Source of the DNA: Palsa-295 sp963781105
Lineage (GTDB): Bacteria; Acidobacteriota; Terriglobia; Acidiferrales; UBA7541
DNA length: 64,000 bases
NCBI GenBank assembly: GCA_963781105.1
Contig: CAWAED010000013.1
Location: 124,001 to 188,000, forward strand
Reading direction: 5' to 3'
Both the position numbers and the translations under genes were made by a program. The notes below the pieces were generated by a model. It was not told the origin of the DNA and did no database searches. It was given only the letters and a program-made list of their open reading frames with translations. Below are positions 25,677 through 33,794 of this stretch, in pieces (position 1 is the stretch's first letter; every line of letters begins with the position of its first letter).

Positions 25677-27473
25677 ATGCAATCGGCCACGGAACTTCTC
25701 GGCGCTCTCCGCCGTTATTGGGGCTACGACTCATTTCGCCCCATGCAAGAACGCATCGTACGCAGCCTCCTCGGCGGCCAGGACACCTGCGTGGTAATGC
25801 CCACAGGCGGCGGCAAATCGCTGTGTTATCAGCTTCCCGCCGCGCTACTAGCTGATCGCACCGTGATCGTAATCTCCCCGTTGATCGCACTGATGCAAGA
25901 CCAAGTGGCCCAATTAACTCAAATGGGCATACCCGCCGCCCTACTAAACAGCACGATCGCCGCAGCCGAGCAGTCCGCCATTCTGAAACAGGCCATCAAA
26001 GGACATTACCGCCTGCTCTATCTCTCCCCCGAACGCCTCGCCCGCGCCGACACGATCGAATGGCTGCAACTCGTCCCCGTTTCTTTCTTCGCGATTGACG
26101 AAGCGCACTGCATTTCCGAATGGGGCCACGAATTTCGTCCCGAATACCGCCAACTCAGTTCTCTCCGCAAGCATTTCCCCGATCGTCCCATCGCCGCCTT
26201 CACCGCCAGCGCTACCAGGCAGGTACGCCACGACATCGTCGAGCAACTCGCGCTGCGTCATGCCGACAAATATATCGCCAGCTTCCACCGCCCAAATCTG
26301 CGCTACGTCGTAAGAGAATCTGACGCGCGCACGCAAGCCTCCCTGCTTGTGAAAGCGCTGCGCAGTTACGGCGGAGAAAATGTAATTGTCTACGCGCCGA
26401 CCATCGCGCGCGTCGAAGAGACCGTCATCGTGCTCGCCGAAGCGGGTATCAAGGCCATCGGCTATCACGGCAAAATGGACAATGCCACCCGCCGCCGCAA
26501 TCAGGAAAAATGGATGTCCGACGAAGTTCCCGTGCTGGTCGGCACGATCGCTTTCGGCCTGGGCATCAATAAAGCCGCGGTCCGCGCCGTCATCCATCTC
26601 TCGCTGCCGAAATCCATCGAGCAGTATTACCAGGAAGCAGGCCGCGCGGGACGCGACGGCCTGCCCGCAGATTGCGTCCTGCTCTGGCGCAAAAAAGACG
26701 CGGGACTGCTCGCGCATTTCATCGAACAAGTCAGCGACCCGGCCGAGCGCGAGCGTGGCTGGCAGCGCTATCGCATCATTCGCAGCTTCGTCGAATCAAA
26801 GGGCTGCCGCCACCGCCAGATCTGCGTCCATTTTGGCGAAAGCCCGAAATGGCAATCCTGCGGCGCATGCGACGTTTGTGGATGCGAGATCAAATGGCTC
26901 GTGGAACCGGTAGTCGTGCCGCGGCCCAAGCGCCGCGAAAAACTCGCCGCCACGGCAAGAGCATCGGCAACAGCGGCCGCCGCGGCTGCGGCATCCATCA
27001 CATTCACGCGCGGTCCGCGATCCGCCGCCGAAAACGCAGCGGAATTCGCGCCGCCGCAAAACGCCGACGAATCGGGCTCGAACTGGTGGGGCGCAAAACG
27101 CAACGCCGACCGGCCCACGGCGTCAGCGCAAAATAATAATGTCTCTCGGCCCAACGATGTCTCTCGCCCGAACGATGGCCCGCGCCCGCAACGGCTGATC
27201 AGCGCGGAGCAAGCCGCCGCAAACGGCGTCGACCCGGAACTACGCGCTTACATGCGCGAGTGGCGCCGCCGCACCTCAAAAGAAATGAATATCGCCGCAT
27301 TCATCATCATGCACGACACGTCGCTCGATTCCCTCTGCCGCATCCATCCGCGCAGCCTCGCACAATTGCGCAGCGTCTCCGGCTTCGGCGAACGGAAAAC
27401 CGAACTATACGGCCAACAGATCCTAGAAGCGCTCGCCCAATTCCGCAACGGCGCCCGCGCAACGCAGGATTGA
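25677..27473 (+). CDS. recQ: RecQ-family ATP-dependent DNA helicase, short form
   Basis: 598 residues. Helicase core with Walker A PTGGGKS (about 43-49), DEAH (141-144), and C-terminal helicase motifs including QYYQEAGRAGRDGLPADCVLL. A zinc site CRHRQIC, CGACDVC lies near 377-402. The winged-helix (RQC) domain seems to be missing: a low-complexity Ala/Arg/Asn linker (about 420-515) leads straight to an HRDC domain (about 520-595). It unwinds DNA 3' to 5' in recombination repair. The upstream part of the open frame is antisense to DinB and was excluded. Confidence 0.92.
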   Translation: MQSATELLGALRRYWGYDSFRPMQERIVRSLLGGQDTCVVMPTGGGKSLCYQLPAALLADRTVIVISPLIALMQDQVAQLTQMGIPAALLNSTIAAAEQSAILKQAIKGHYRLLYLSPERLARADTIEWLQLVPVSFFAIDEAHCISEWGHEFRPEYRQLSSLRKHFPDRPIAAFTASATRQVRHDIVEQLALRHADKYIASFHRPNLRYVVRESDARTQASLLVKALRSYGGENVIVYAPTIARVEETVIVLAEAGIKAIGYHGKMDNATRRRNQEKWMSDEVPVLVGTIAFGLGINKAAVRAVIHLSLPKSIEQYYQEAGRAGRDGLPADCVLLWRKKDAGLLAHFIEQVSDPAERERGWQRYRIIRSFVESKGCRHRQICVHFGESPKWQSCGACDVCGCEIKWLVEPVVVPRPKRREKLAATARASATAAAAAAASITFTRGPRSAAENAAEFAPPQNADESGSNWWGAKRNADRPTASAQNNNVSRPNDVSRPNDGPRPQRLISAEQAAANGVDPELRAYMREWRRRTSKEMNIAAFIIMHDTSLDSLCRIHPRSLAQLRSVSGFGERKTELYGQQILEALAQFRNGARATQD

Positions 27474-27548
27474 ACGCACATGCGCATCGCGGATCAAAGC
27501 CCGTTGGGGTTGGTAGGACCGGCGCCGTTCGGTGGTTTTGATTTTGTA

Positions 27549-27613
27549 AGCGGCGGTCTTCAGACCGCCATCTTTCGGAACGCAACATCGATGGCGCACT
27601 AAGGCGCGCCGCT
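27549..27613. repeat. REP-like cruciform with TTCA-loop hairpin
   Basis: Outer arms AGCGGCG (27549-27555) and CGCCGCT (27607-27613) enclose a perfect hairpin GGCGGTC-TTCA-GACCGCC (27552-27569). The design matches the hairpin at 11994-12011. It lies between recQ and the convergent metallopeptidase gene. Confidence 0.6.
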
Positions 27614-27624
27614 AAAAAACCCCT

Positions 27625-28683
27625 TCAATCGTGGGATTTATCAGGTGGGAAAATCGCAGCCGTACGCCCCGCAAAAATCGCGGCATTTCTCGAATCCGTC
27701 GCAGCGGGCTTCAGCGAAGCTCCAGCGTTTCCAAACGTAATCGCCTCGCGAGCCTTCGCCAGCGGCGCCGTATCAACGAAAACAACTTCGTCGCCCTCGC
27801 GGTCAATCCCCAATTGCTGCCACAACGCCGGCAGGTCCACGTTATAAGGCTGGTCCTTCATTTTGCCGTACAGGTTCTCGAGCACTGGAACGCCGGTCGC
27901 TTGGTCGCCAATCTTCAACGCCTTCTCGACCGGCCAGTCGTAACGGATGTCTCCACCCGCATCGAGGATTCCGCGCAACGCGTCTTCCAAACCCTTCTTG
28001 TTTCCGGTCTCGCGATGAATCTCCACATCGGCCAGCAGACAGAAAAGCGCCCCGCCCCAATACGTCCGTCCCCAAGTTTGCGTGTTATCCAGGCCCTCGT
28101 CTCCCGCCGCCGGCAAACCCTGGTGCATGTCGCGCACGACTTCAAACCACATCTGATTCGCGTCAAAGTGCTTCGCCCGCACCCGCGCAATCGGTTCCAC
28201 GTACGTCGCAATGCCCTCTTCGATCCAATGGTGATTGTCGGCCATCGAAGGAAACGACAGATGCACCATCTCGTGCGTCAGCATCCAGTCATTCGCGAGG
28301 CCCGCAAACTCCGTCTCGCTCCCGACATGAATCACCGTGTACCCGCCGTCTTCCCTGCCAAACGTCCTCCCGCCGCGCACACCCCTTCCATCAGTCGGGA
28401 CAATTCGCAACAGCAAGTGAGGAACGGGAAAGCGTCCGTAGTATCCCGCGACCGACTCCGCAGCCCAATGCACCCAGGTCATCAACTCTTCTTTGGAAAC
28501 CTGCAGCTCGCCCTTCTCAACAACCACATCAATTCGGGAATTGCCGATCAGGATGGTGGAGGTCATTTCGTCAGCCGCGTGGGTACGAACGCCAACAAAA
28601 ACTGCGAGGAGCATTGCCAGAGCGGCCCCCGCGATCTTAGTCGTCAATGAGAGCCTACTCGGAATCGCGTGCATGGGACCCAA
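27625..28683 (-). CDS. Secreted gluzincin-type metallopeptidase (HExxH...E)
   Basis: 352 residues with a signal peptide (about 15-37). The zinc motif HEMVH is at 137-141 and the third ligand lies in WIEEG (153-157), the M1/M61-type gluzincin spacing. The enzyme domain ends near 300, followed by a polar tail. Substrate unknown. It follows the DoxX gene by about 115 bp on the same strand and may be the last member of the bufferin-type operon or an independent gene. ATG at 28674 is an alternative start. Confidence 0.8.
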   Translation of the reverse strand: MGPMHAIPSRLSLTTKIAGAALAMLLAVFVGVRTHAADEMTSTILIGNSRIDVVVEKGELQVSKEELMTWVHWAAESVAGYYGRFPVPHLLLRIVPTDGRGVRGGRTFGREDGGYTVIHVGSETEFAGLANDWMLTHEMVHLSFPSMADNHHWIEEGIATYVEPIARVRAKHFDANQMWFEVVRDMHQGLPAAGDEGLDNTQTWGRTYWGGALFCLLADVEIHRETGNKKGLEDALRGILDAGGDIRYDWPVEKALKIGDQATGVPVLENLYGKMKDQPYNVDLPALWQQLGIDREGDEVVFVDTAPLAKAREAITFGNAGASLKPAATDSRNAAIFAGRTAAIFPPDKSHD

Positions 28684-28797
28684 TACTATGATGCCGGTGC
28701 TGGTCCTGCGTTGCCTTTCTCTGCGTCCTCAGCCTCTCGACGGTAGTCTTGTCCTCTGCCGCTTGGCCACAAGGTCAACGGTTTACACCGGCGATCC

Positions 28798-29298
28798 TCA
28801 AACCGGCAACGACCCGATCTCTGGAGCGTCTTTTCGCATCCGCCGGCGCAACAGCGTATCCAGCGACCATTTGCCAGGACCAATAATCAGGATCAGCAGC
28901 GCCACAAACCAGAAAACAAACGGGTCGGCACCCGCGAATTTATTGGGATTCGAGAAAAACGCAAGAAAGGAGTCCCTGTCCCCCGCCCAGTAAGCCGTCG
29001 TCATGTCAATTAAAAGCCCCAGAGCCGCGATACGCGATAGCAGCCCGATCGCGAGCAAAATCCCGGCCACGAATTCGAAGCTGGAGACAAACGCCGCAGT
29101 GAAACCGGGCGCAGGCAATCCCAGGCTCGCGAAAAATTCAGTCACGTGCGGCAGATTGTGCAGCTTGCCCCAACCGTTTTGCGAAAGCTGCCATCCCCAA
29201 TACACACGGACCGCCAAAAGAAACGGCGATTGCAGGCTTGTTACGACTCGCAGGAATCGATCGTACAGACGCAGAATCTGATTTTGCACAGTGCTCAT
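28798..29298 (-). CDS. DoxX-family membrane protein of the MNIO operon
   Basis: 166 residues with four membrane helices and the DoxX pattern (RVYWGWQLSQNGWGKLHNLPHVTEFFASLG; SSFEFVAGILLAIGLLSRIAALGLLID). DoxX-like proteins often accompany MNIO RiPP loci, where they may be redox or membrane partners. The ATG at 29298 (MSTVQNQ) is preferred; the longer frame overlaps bufC with non-homologous residues. It lies 31 bp downstream of bufC, hence in the operon. Confidence 0.85.
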   Translation of the reverse strand: MSTVQNQILRLYDRFLRVVTSLQSPFLLAVRVYWGWQLSQNGWGKLHNLPHVTEFFASLGLPAPGFTAAFVSSFEFVAGILLAIGLLSRIAALGLLIDMTTAYWAGDRDSFLAFFSNPNKFAGADPFVFWFVALLILIIGPGKWSLDTLLRRRMRKDAPEIGSLPV

Positions 29299-29329
29299 GT
29301 GATGCGCTGCTCTCTCTTGCCTCTGCGCG

Positions 29330-30244
29330 TCAGCGCGCGGCGGCTTTTCTATTTTCGGGGGATTTTTCCAGACGGCAGAACCAACCAAGCGCCGACCAGG
29401 TACGAAACCAATTCTCGACGTTTGCGGCACGCTCTTCCGCGGGCAGCGGACTTTGCCTCAGGGCGGCGTCGATTGCGGCATTCAAAGTTTTTCCAGCATG
29501 TAGCTGCGACAAGATCTCAAACTCTTCGCGCGCGAGCCGCCGAAAATACACGTCCTCGTCCAGGCGGTGCACCGCCAAAAAGATTGGACTCGGCTTCAAT
29601 TTCGCCACGGCTGCGACGCGCTTTCGTTTATGGCGCTCGCTGAAAGCGTTGCTGGCCACATCCAGATTCTCAGCGTCCTTGCGAACTTCCAGCAGCAAAT
29701 CGTCTACCGGATAGCGCAGATCGAGCAGGCCTATGTACGGCTGCAATCGCAGACGCAGCTTCGCGGGATTCGCACCGGCGAGTTCTTCCGGCTTAAGCGA
29801 CGGTTCCCTTTTGCCGTCGAAGGCCTCGATATCGGCCCACTCCAGGCGGGCCATATCCACCGCCAAATTCTGGCGCTCTCCGGCCCAACTCGGATGCTTG
29901 CGCAACCAAGCTTCCAACCGCGAACCCAGATTGCGCAGCGTGAAAGATTGCGAAGGACAACCCGTCAGGTACGCTTTGGCTAACGCGTCAAACCGCCGTC
30001 CACCCAATACCGCGCGCAATCCCGGAAAATCCTCGGCAAATCCGGAAAGTATGCGGAACCAGTACTGCCGGTTATAGATTTCGAGGCGCTCGAAGGAAGT
30101 CAGCCGGTCATTGGGCTTGATAATTTGCGAAGCCACGGCGCGCATCGAGCGGCCATTGGGCGCTAACGTGCGCATGCGCTCGGAGTTCGTCAGCGGAGTC
30201 ATCACCGCGCGCGCCATCTGTCGTTGAATGCTCAACAACTTCAT
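29330..30244 (-). CDS. bufC: BufC-like DUF2063 partner protein of the MNIO enzyme
   Basis: 304 residues. The DUF2063 N-terminal domain (about 5-100: LLSIQRQMARAV, RLEIYNRQYWFRILSGFAEDFPGLRAVLG) supplies the recognition partner that presents the precursor peptide to the DUF692 enzyme. A C-terminal domain (about 120-300) is less conserved. The start ATG overlaps the stop of the DUF692 gene in ATGA (30241-30244), which ensures 1:1 synthesis. It corresponds to BufC of copper-induced bufferin loci and HvfC in Haemophilus. Confidence 0.88.
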   Translation of the reverse strand: MKLLSIQRQMARAVMTPLTNSERMRTLAPNGRSMRAVASQIIKPNDRLTSFERLEIYNRQYWFRILSGFAEDFPGLRAVLGGRRFDALAKAYLTGCPSQSFTLRNLGSRLEAWLRKHPSWAGERQNLAVDMARLEWADIEAFDGKREPSLKPEELAGANPAKLRLRLQPYIGLLDLRYPVDDLLLEVRKDAENLDVASNAFSERHKRKRVAAVAKLKPSPIFLAVHRLDEDVYFRRLAREEFEILSQLHAGKTLNAAIDAALRQSPLPAEERAANVENWFRTWSALGWFCRLEKSPENRKAAAR

Positions 30245-31092
30245 ACCGCAGCCGCCAAGGATGCGCTCGCAAGGAAACGGTTGGCCTTCAGGGCTTCGTC
30301 ATGCACTTCGTCAAAAGAAGGAATGCTGTCGTCCCATTCCAGGAGCGTCGCCGTGTGACCGATGCGTTCAATGGCGCGCGCGTAGAGCTTCCACACCGGG
30401 TCAATCACGGGATGGTCGTGCGTATCGAGAATGTATTTACGATATTTCGAATGTCCGGCGATGTGAATCTGTGCGACGCGCTCGGCCGGCACACTATTGA
30501 CGTAGGTGAAGGGATCGAAGCTGTGGTTCTGCGACGAGACGTAAATGTTGTTCACGTCCAGCAGGATTCCGCAGTCCGCGCGTTCCACCACTTCGTTCAG
30601 GAATTCCCATTCGGTCATTTCGGAAACATGGAATTCGGCGTAGCTGCTCACGTTCTCGACGACCACTGGAACTTCCAGGAAATCGCGCACTTCGCGGATT
30701 TTTTGCGCGGTGATTCGCGCCGCTTCAAACGTATACGGCATCGGAAGCAGGTCGTGCGTGTAACGGCCATCCACGCTGCCCCAGCACAAATGGTCGGAGA
30801 GCCAGGGAGTCTTGGTGCGCTGCACCAATTCCTTTAGGCGCCGCAGATGTTCGCGATTCGGTTTTTCCGCCGAGCCGAAGTACATCGAGACGCCATGCTG
30901 CACCACTTTGTATTGATCCAGAATTTGATCCAGGATGCGCAGCGGACGCCCGCCATCAATCATAAAATTTTCGGATATGATTTCGAACCAATCCACCACG
31001 GGCTTGCGCGTGAGGATGTGGTGATAGTGGGGAGCGCGCAAACCAATCCCAATCCCGTAATCCGTGTGGTTATTAAACCGGTTGGCTGGCAT
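30241..31092 (-). CDS. bufB: BufB-like DUF692 multinuclear non-haem iron enzyme (MNIO)
   Basis: 283 residues, a TIM-barrel DUF692 protein. Likely metal ligands are in HGVSMYFG, LSDHLCW, VVENVSSY, LLDVNNIYV, IHIAGH, DTHDHPV and EWDDSIPSF. MNIO enzymes use a di- or tri-iron centre and O2 to turn precursor Cys residues into oxazolone/thioamide or thiooxazole groups, making copper-binding RiPPs. The gene lies between a Cys-rich precursor and DUF2063, the canonical order. The start ATG follows a 107-bp gap that contains a strong hairpin. Confidence 0.92.
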   Translation of the reverse strand: MPANRFNNHTDYGIGIGLRAPHYHHILTRKPVVDWFEIISENFMIDGGRPLRILDQILDQYKVVQHGVSMYFGSAEKPNREHLRRLKELVQRTKTPWLSDHLCWGSVDGRYTHDLLPMPYTFEAARITAQKIREVRDFLEVPVVVENVSSYAEFHVSEMTEWEFLNEVVERADCGILLDVNNIYVSSQNHSFDPFTYVNSVPAERVAQIHIAGHSKYRKYILDTHDHPVIDPVWKLYARAIERIGHTATLLEWDDSIPSFDEVHDEALKANRFLASASLAAAV

Positions 31093-31120
31093 TCCTGACT
31101 CCGCTGCGTCTTGATGAAAG

Positions 31121-31157
31121 TGTTGAGGGCCAGTGTTTTAGCATCCGGCCCTCAACA
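31121..31157 (-). promoter_or_regulatory. 11-bp stem-loop between precursor and MNIO genes
   Basis: TGTTGAGGGCC (31121-31131) and GGCCCTCAACA (31147-31157) are perfectly complementary with a 15-nt loop. No U-tract follows in the direction of transcription, so it is more likely an mRNA-stabilising or partial-processing element than a full terminator. It would let the small precursor be made in excess over the enzymes. Confidence 0.7.
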
Positions 31158-31199
31158 CCAGATACTTCGTCTATGACTGAACTGACGCTTGGCAGCGTC

Positions 31200-31493
31200 T
31201 TACTTCGGCATCTTCGAGCCGTCGGTCGCGCAGCCGCCCTTGCCCTTGCAAGAGTTCTTGCCTTTGCAGCCGTTGTCGCTCGATTTACATCCACCCTTGC
31301 CCTTGCAGGAGTTCTGACCCTTGCAAGCATGCTTTTCCTTCACCTTGGAATCGGCCGGCTTCTGATCCTGGTCCGACTGCGCCGCGAAGTGCGTGCCGGA
31401 GAGAAGATTGGACGCCTGAACCGTAACACCGGTCCCTGCGAGCAAGCCTGCCAGCGCTGCCCCAGCGACGAGAGCTTTCTTTGACTTTGTCAT
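31200..31493 (-). CDS. bufA: Cys-rich bufferin-type RiPP precursor (two CKGxNSCKGKGGC repeats)
   Basis: 97 residues: signal peptide (ALVAGAALAGLLAGTGVTVQA, about 7-28), a charged spacer, then a Lys/Gly/Cys core. The six Cys at 57, 63, 69, 76, 82 and 88 form two tandem units of CKG(Q/K)NSCKGKGGC. An AGGAGGT Shine-Dalgarno (31505-31511) precedes the ATG. The linked DUF692/DUF2063/DoxX genes identify it as the substrate of an MNIO system. The core is neither the classical BufA pattern nor the EGKCG repeat of HvfA, but resembles the latter in Gly-Lys-Cys spacing. Predicted role: periplasmic metal (copper) sequestration after modification. Confidence 0.85.
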   Translation of the reverse strand: MTKSKKALVAGAALAGLLAGTGVTVQASNLLSGTHFAAQSDQDQKPADSKVKEKHACKGQNSCKGKGGCKSSDNGCKGKNSCKGKGGCATDGSKMPK

Positions 31494-31917
31494 GTTCCCG
31501 AATTACCTCCTGTAGGATTTGGACTTCAACCGCACCTTCTTCTACTACGCTCGCCCCGAGGGTAATGGATTGGAACGGGTTGGATTGTTAGTCTGGGACT
31601 GGGTTGGTTCCAAGCCCGGTAAGTAACCCGGGTATTCAGAGCAGAAGCATAACTCCGTGAACGTGAAGTGACAACTATTTGTTCTTTGGGCGGTGTAAGG
31701 GGCAAGTGCCTTGAATAGAAGCACTTTGGCGCGCCAAGCGCTGTACGAGTGCGTCGCGCTTCGGGAGCTGCAATCTATGTTTTTCTGACCCTGATCGTCG
31801 TCAGTCCGTGCGTTGGAAGCTATGCGTGGTGCAAATAGGACACATCCGTAGCTGAAATGGGACCGATTCTTCTTTTGAATTGACGCATCCGATGTAGTCG
31901 AGTAGGTTGGAGTCACG
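31494..31917. promoter_or_regulatory. Divergent control region between the RiPP and sulfite-reductase operons
   Basis: 424 bp without a gene. Promoters for both operons must lie here. A short inverted repeat CCCGG-N8-CCGGG sits at 31615-31632 in front of the precursor gene. A TTGACG hexamer at 31880-31885 points toward the leader peptide but has no convincing -10 at the right distance. I cannot fix the transcription starts. Confidence 0.4.
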
Positions 31918-32010
31918 ATGTTAAGTGCTTGCCAGATGAACTGTTGTCCATGCGCATGTTGCGCGTGTTGTATGGCGCACATCTCTGGCGAGAGGAGTCT
32001 CGGGACTTAA
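31918..32010 (+). CDS. Cysteine-run leader peptide (30 residues) of the sulfite reductase operon
   Basis: ATG to TAA frame of 31 codons with a TTGGAG Shine-Dalgarno 5 nt before the start. The peptide carries eight Cys: C5, then the block CCPCACCACC at residues 9-18 with seven Cys in ten positions, all TGT/TGC codons. The Cys-codon stretch can fold into a hairpin (GCGCA-TGT-TGCGC, 31952-31964), and the 3' end contains CGAGA-GGAG-TCTCG (31989-32002). Its place directly before an intrinsic terminator and the sirohaem reductase gene is that of an attenuator leader whose translation measures Cys-tRNA. Too short to be a functional enzyme. Confidence 0.8.
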   Translation: MLSACQMNCCPCACCACCMAHISGERSLGT

Positions 32011-32037
32011 GTCGCAATCCAACTTTAGGTTTCCAAG

Positions 32038-32077
32038 CCCACCGCCAGACGACCTGGTTGGTGGGTTTTTTGTTTTT
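32038..32077 (+). terminator. Intrinsic terminator (attenuator) before the sulfite reductase start codon
   Basis: Stem CCCACC (32038-32043) with GGTGGG (32060-32065), continued inward by CCAG (32045-32048) with CTGG (32054-32057) and a 5-nt loop. It is followed by TTTTTTGTTTTT (32066-32077). It lies 28 nt after the leader-peptide stop and 13 nt before the reductase ATG. CCAAC at 32019-32023 can pair with GTTGG at 32057-32061, which would disrupt the stem, a possible antiterminator. Confidence 0.85.
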
Positions 32078-32090
32078 AGGGCTTAAAACT

Positions 32091-33791
32091 ATGACTGAGG
32101 TCAAAGAAACCAAAGCGCAGCGGGTCGAGCGGCTGAAACGCGCCAAAAACGCCTGGGAATGTCTCGACGAAATTCGTGGGTTCGCACGGCAAGGCCACGG
32201 CTCGATACCGCCGGAGTGGCTGGGGACGTATTTTCGCTCGTGGGGGATTTACACACAGGGCGACGGCAATGGCGTGATTGGCGGCGCCGGTGGAGAAGGA
32301 AAAGCGACGCCCTACTTTATGGTGCGGATCCGGATTCCCAACGGCATATTGCGCAGCACGCAAGTCCGCGCCGTTGCGGATATCGCTGAGCGTCACGCGC
32401 GCGGCGTGGCGGATATAACTGTTCGGCAAAATATTCAGCTGCATTGGGTGACGATCGAAGCGCTGCCAGAAATTCTCGACCGTCTCCATTCCGTGGGGCT
32501 GACGACCACGGGAGCCTGCGGCGATGTGGTGCGCAACATCACCGGCTGCCCTCTGGCGGGGCTCGATGCCGATGAAATTTGCGACGCGTCGCCCATCGCG
32601 CTCGAATTGACGCGCCAGCTTGGCGGAAATTCCCAGTTCTACAATCTGCCACGCAAATTCAAGGTTTCGATCACGGGCTGCCATCTGTGGTGCTCGTACC
32701 CGGAAATCAACGACGTGGCGCTGACGGCGACGACGCGCCGGCGACGAGGCGCAATCGAGACAGGATTCTCGTTGCGCGTGGCCGGCGGCCTTTCCACGGA
32801 GCCACACTTCGCCGTGCGCTTGAACGCTTTCGTGTTGCCGCATCAAGCGGTACAAGTCGTCCGGGGCGTCGCTGAGATTTTCCGCGAGAGCGAAGTTCTT
32901 CGCCAAAGCCGCGATCGGGCGCGTTTGAAGTTTCTTTTCCTGAATCACGGGTGGACGACGGAATCCTTCCTCAGCGAATTGCACCTGCGCATTGGATTTA
33001 CGCTGGACCCCGCGGAGCCCGAACAAATCCCGGAAGACGCCTATCGCGACCATGTGGGTGTGCACGCCCAGAAACAGCCGGGAGATTCCTACGTCGGCGC
33101 GTCTGTGCTGCGCGGACGAATCAGCGCCGATCAATTGAAATCCGCCGCGGAACTTGCCGATCATTTTGCGGATGGCGAAATTCGCACGACCATCATGCAA
33201 AACCTGGTCCTAGTCAACGTGCGCGATGAGAATGCTGCGACCGTTGCGTGCGGACTGGAAGCCGCAGGGTTGCCGGTAGCAGCGTCCGTGTTTGCGCGCG
33301 GCACGATCGCTTGCACGGGATCGGAATTTTGCAAATTGGCTCTCACTGAAACGAAAGGTTTCGCGCGGTGGCTCGTCGAGGAGCTCGAAGACCGCATTCC
33401 GGGTTTCGATCAGCAGTTGAAGCTGCACGTCGCCGGATGCCCGAACAGCTGCGGCCAGCATTGGATCGCGGACATCGGCCTGGAGGGCAAGAAAATCAAG
33501 GTGGACGGACGCATGGTGGACGCTTACTACTTTTGCGTCGGAGGCGCCGTCGGACGCTTCGCCGCGATCGCCCGGCCGATCGGCTACCGTTGCGCGGCGG
33601 CGGAAGTGCCCGAGGCCATCGAACGTCTCTTGAAGGCTTTCGATGAGGAGCGAGCACCGCGAGAAAATCTGCGGCAATTTTTCGCGCGCCACTCGAACGA
33701 CGAAATCCGCGCTTTACTTGCCGGCGAGTGGGCCGAGCCTGTTGAGCGCGATGCGGTGGCCGGTCCCGTGCCGCACGGAGTCGAAGGCTAG
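32091..33791 (+). CDS. Sirohaem [4Fe-4S] sulfite/nitrite reductase (probable assimilatory sulfite reductase)
   Basis: 566 residues with the duplicated ferredoxin-like and sirohaem domains of the ferredoxin-dependent nitrite/sulfite reductase family. The cluster-sirohaem ligands are C408, C414 (CTGSEFC) and C450, C454 (CPNSC). It catalyses the six-electron reduction of sulfite to sulfide (or nitrite to ammonia). The ATG at 32091 lies 13 nt after the attenuator; upstream frame is leader RNA. It is followed 3 bp later by the sirohaem synthesis genes. The Cys-rich leader in front argues for sulfite as substrate; sequence alone does not separate the two. Confidence 0.88.
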   Translation: MTEVKETKAQRVERLKRAKNAWECLDEIRGFARQGHGSIPPEWLGTYFRSWGIYTQGDGNGVIGGAGGEGKATPYFMVRIRIPNGILRSTQVRAVADIAERHARGVADITVRQNIQLHWVTIEALPEILDRLHSVGLTTTGACGDVVRNITGCPLAGLDADEICDASPIALELTRQLGGNSQFYNLPRKFKVSITGCHLWCSYPEINDVALTATTRRRRGAIETGFSLRVAGGLSTEPHFAVRLNAFVLPHQAVQVVRGVAEIFRESEVLRQSRDRARLKFLFLNHGWTTESFLSELHLRIGFTLDPAEPEQIPEDAYRDHVGVHAQKQPGDSYVGASVLRGRISADQLKSAAELADHFADGEIRTTIMQNLVLVNVRDENAATVACGLEAAGLPVAASVFARGTIACTGSEFCKLALTETKGFARWLVEELEDRIPGFDQQLKLHVAGCPNSCGQHWIADIGLEGKKIKVDGRMVDAYYFCVGGAVGRFAAIARPIGYRCAAAEVPEAIERLLKAFDEERAPRENLRQFFARHSNDEIRALLAGEWAEPVERDAVAGPVPHGVEG

Positions 33792-33794
33792 CGC

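Noticed and set aside
31918..32090. Riboswitch (SAM, cobalamin or molybdenum) in the sulfite reductase leader
   Set aside because: No SAM or B12-box consensus was seen; the short Cys frame plus terminator explains the leader better.
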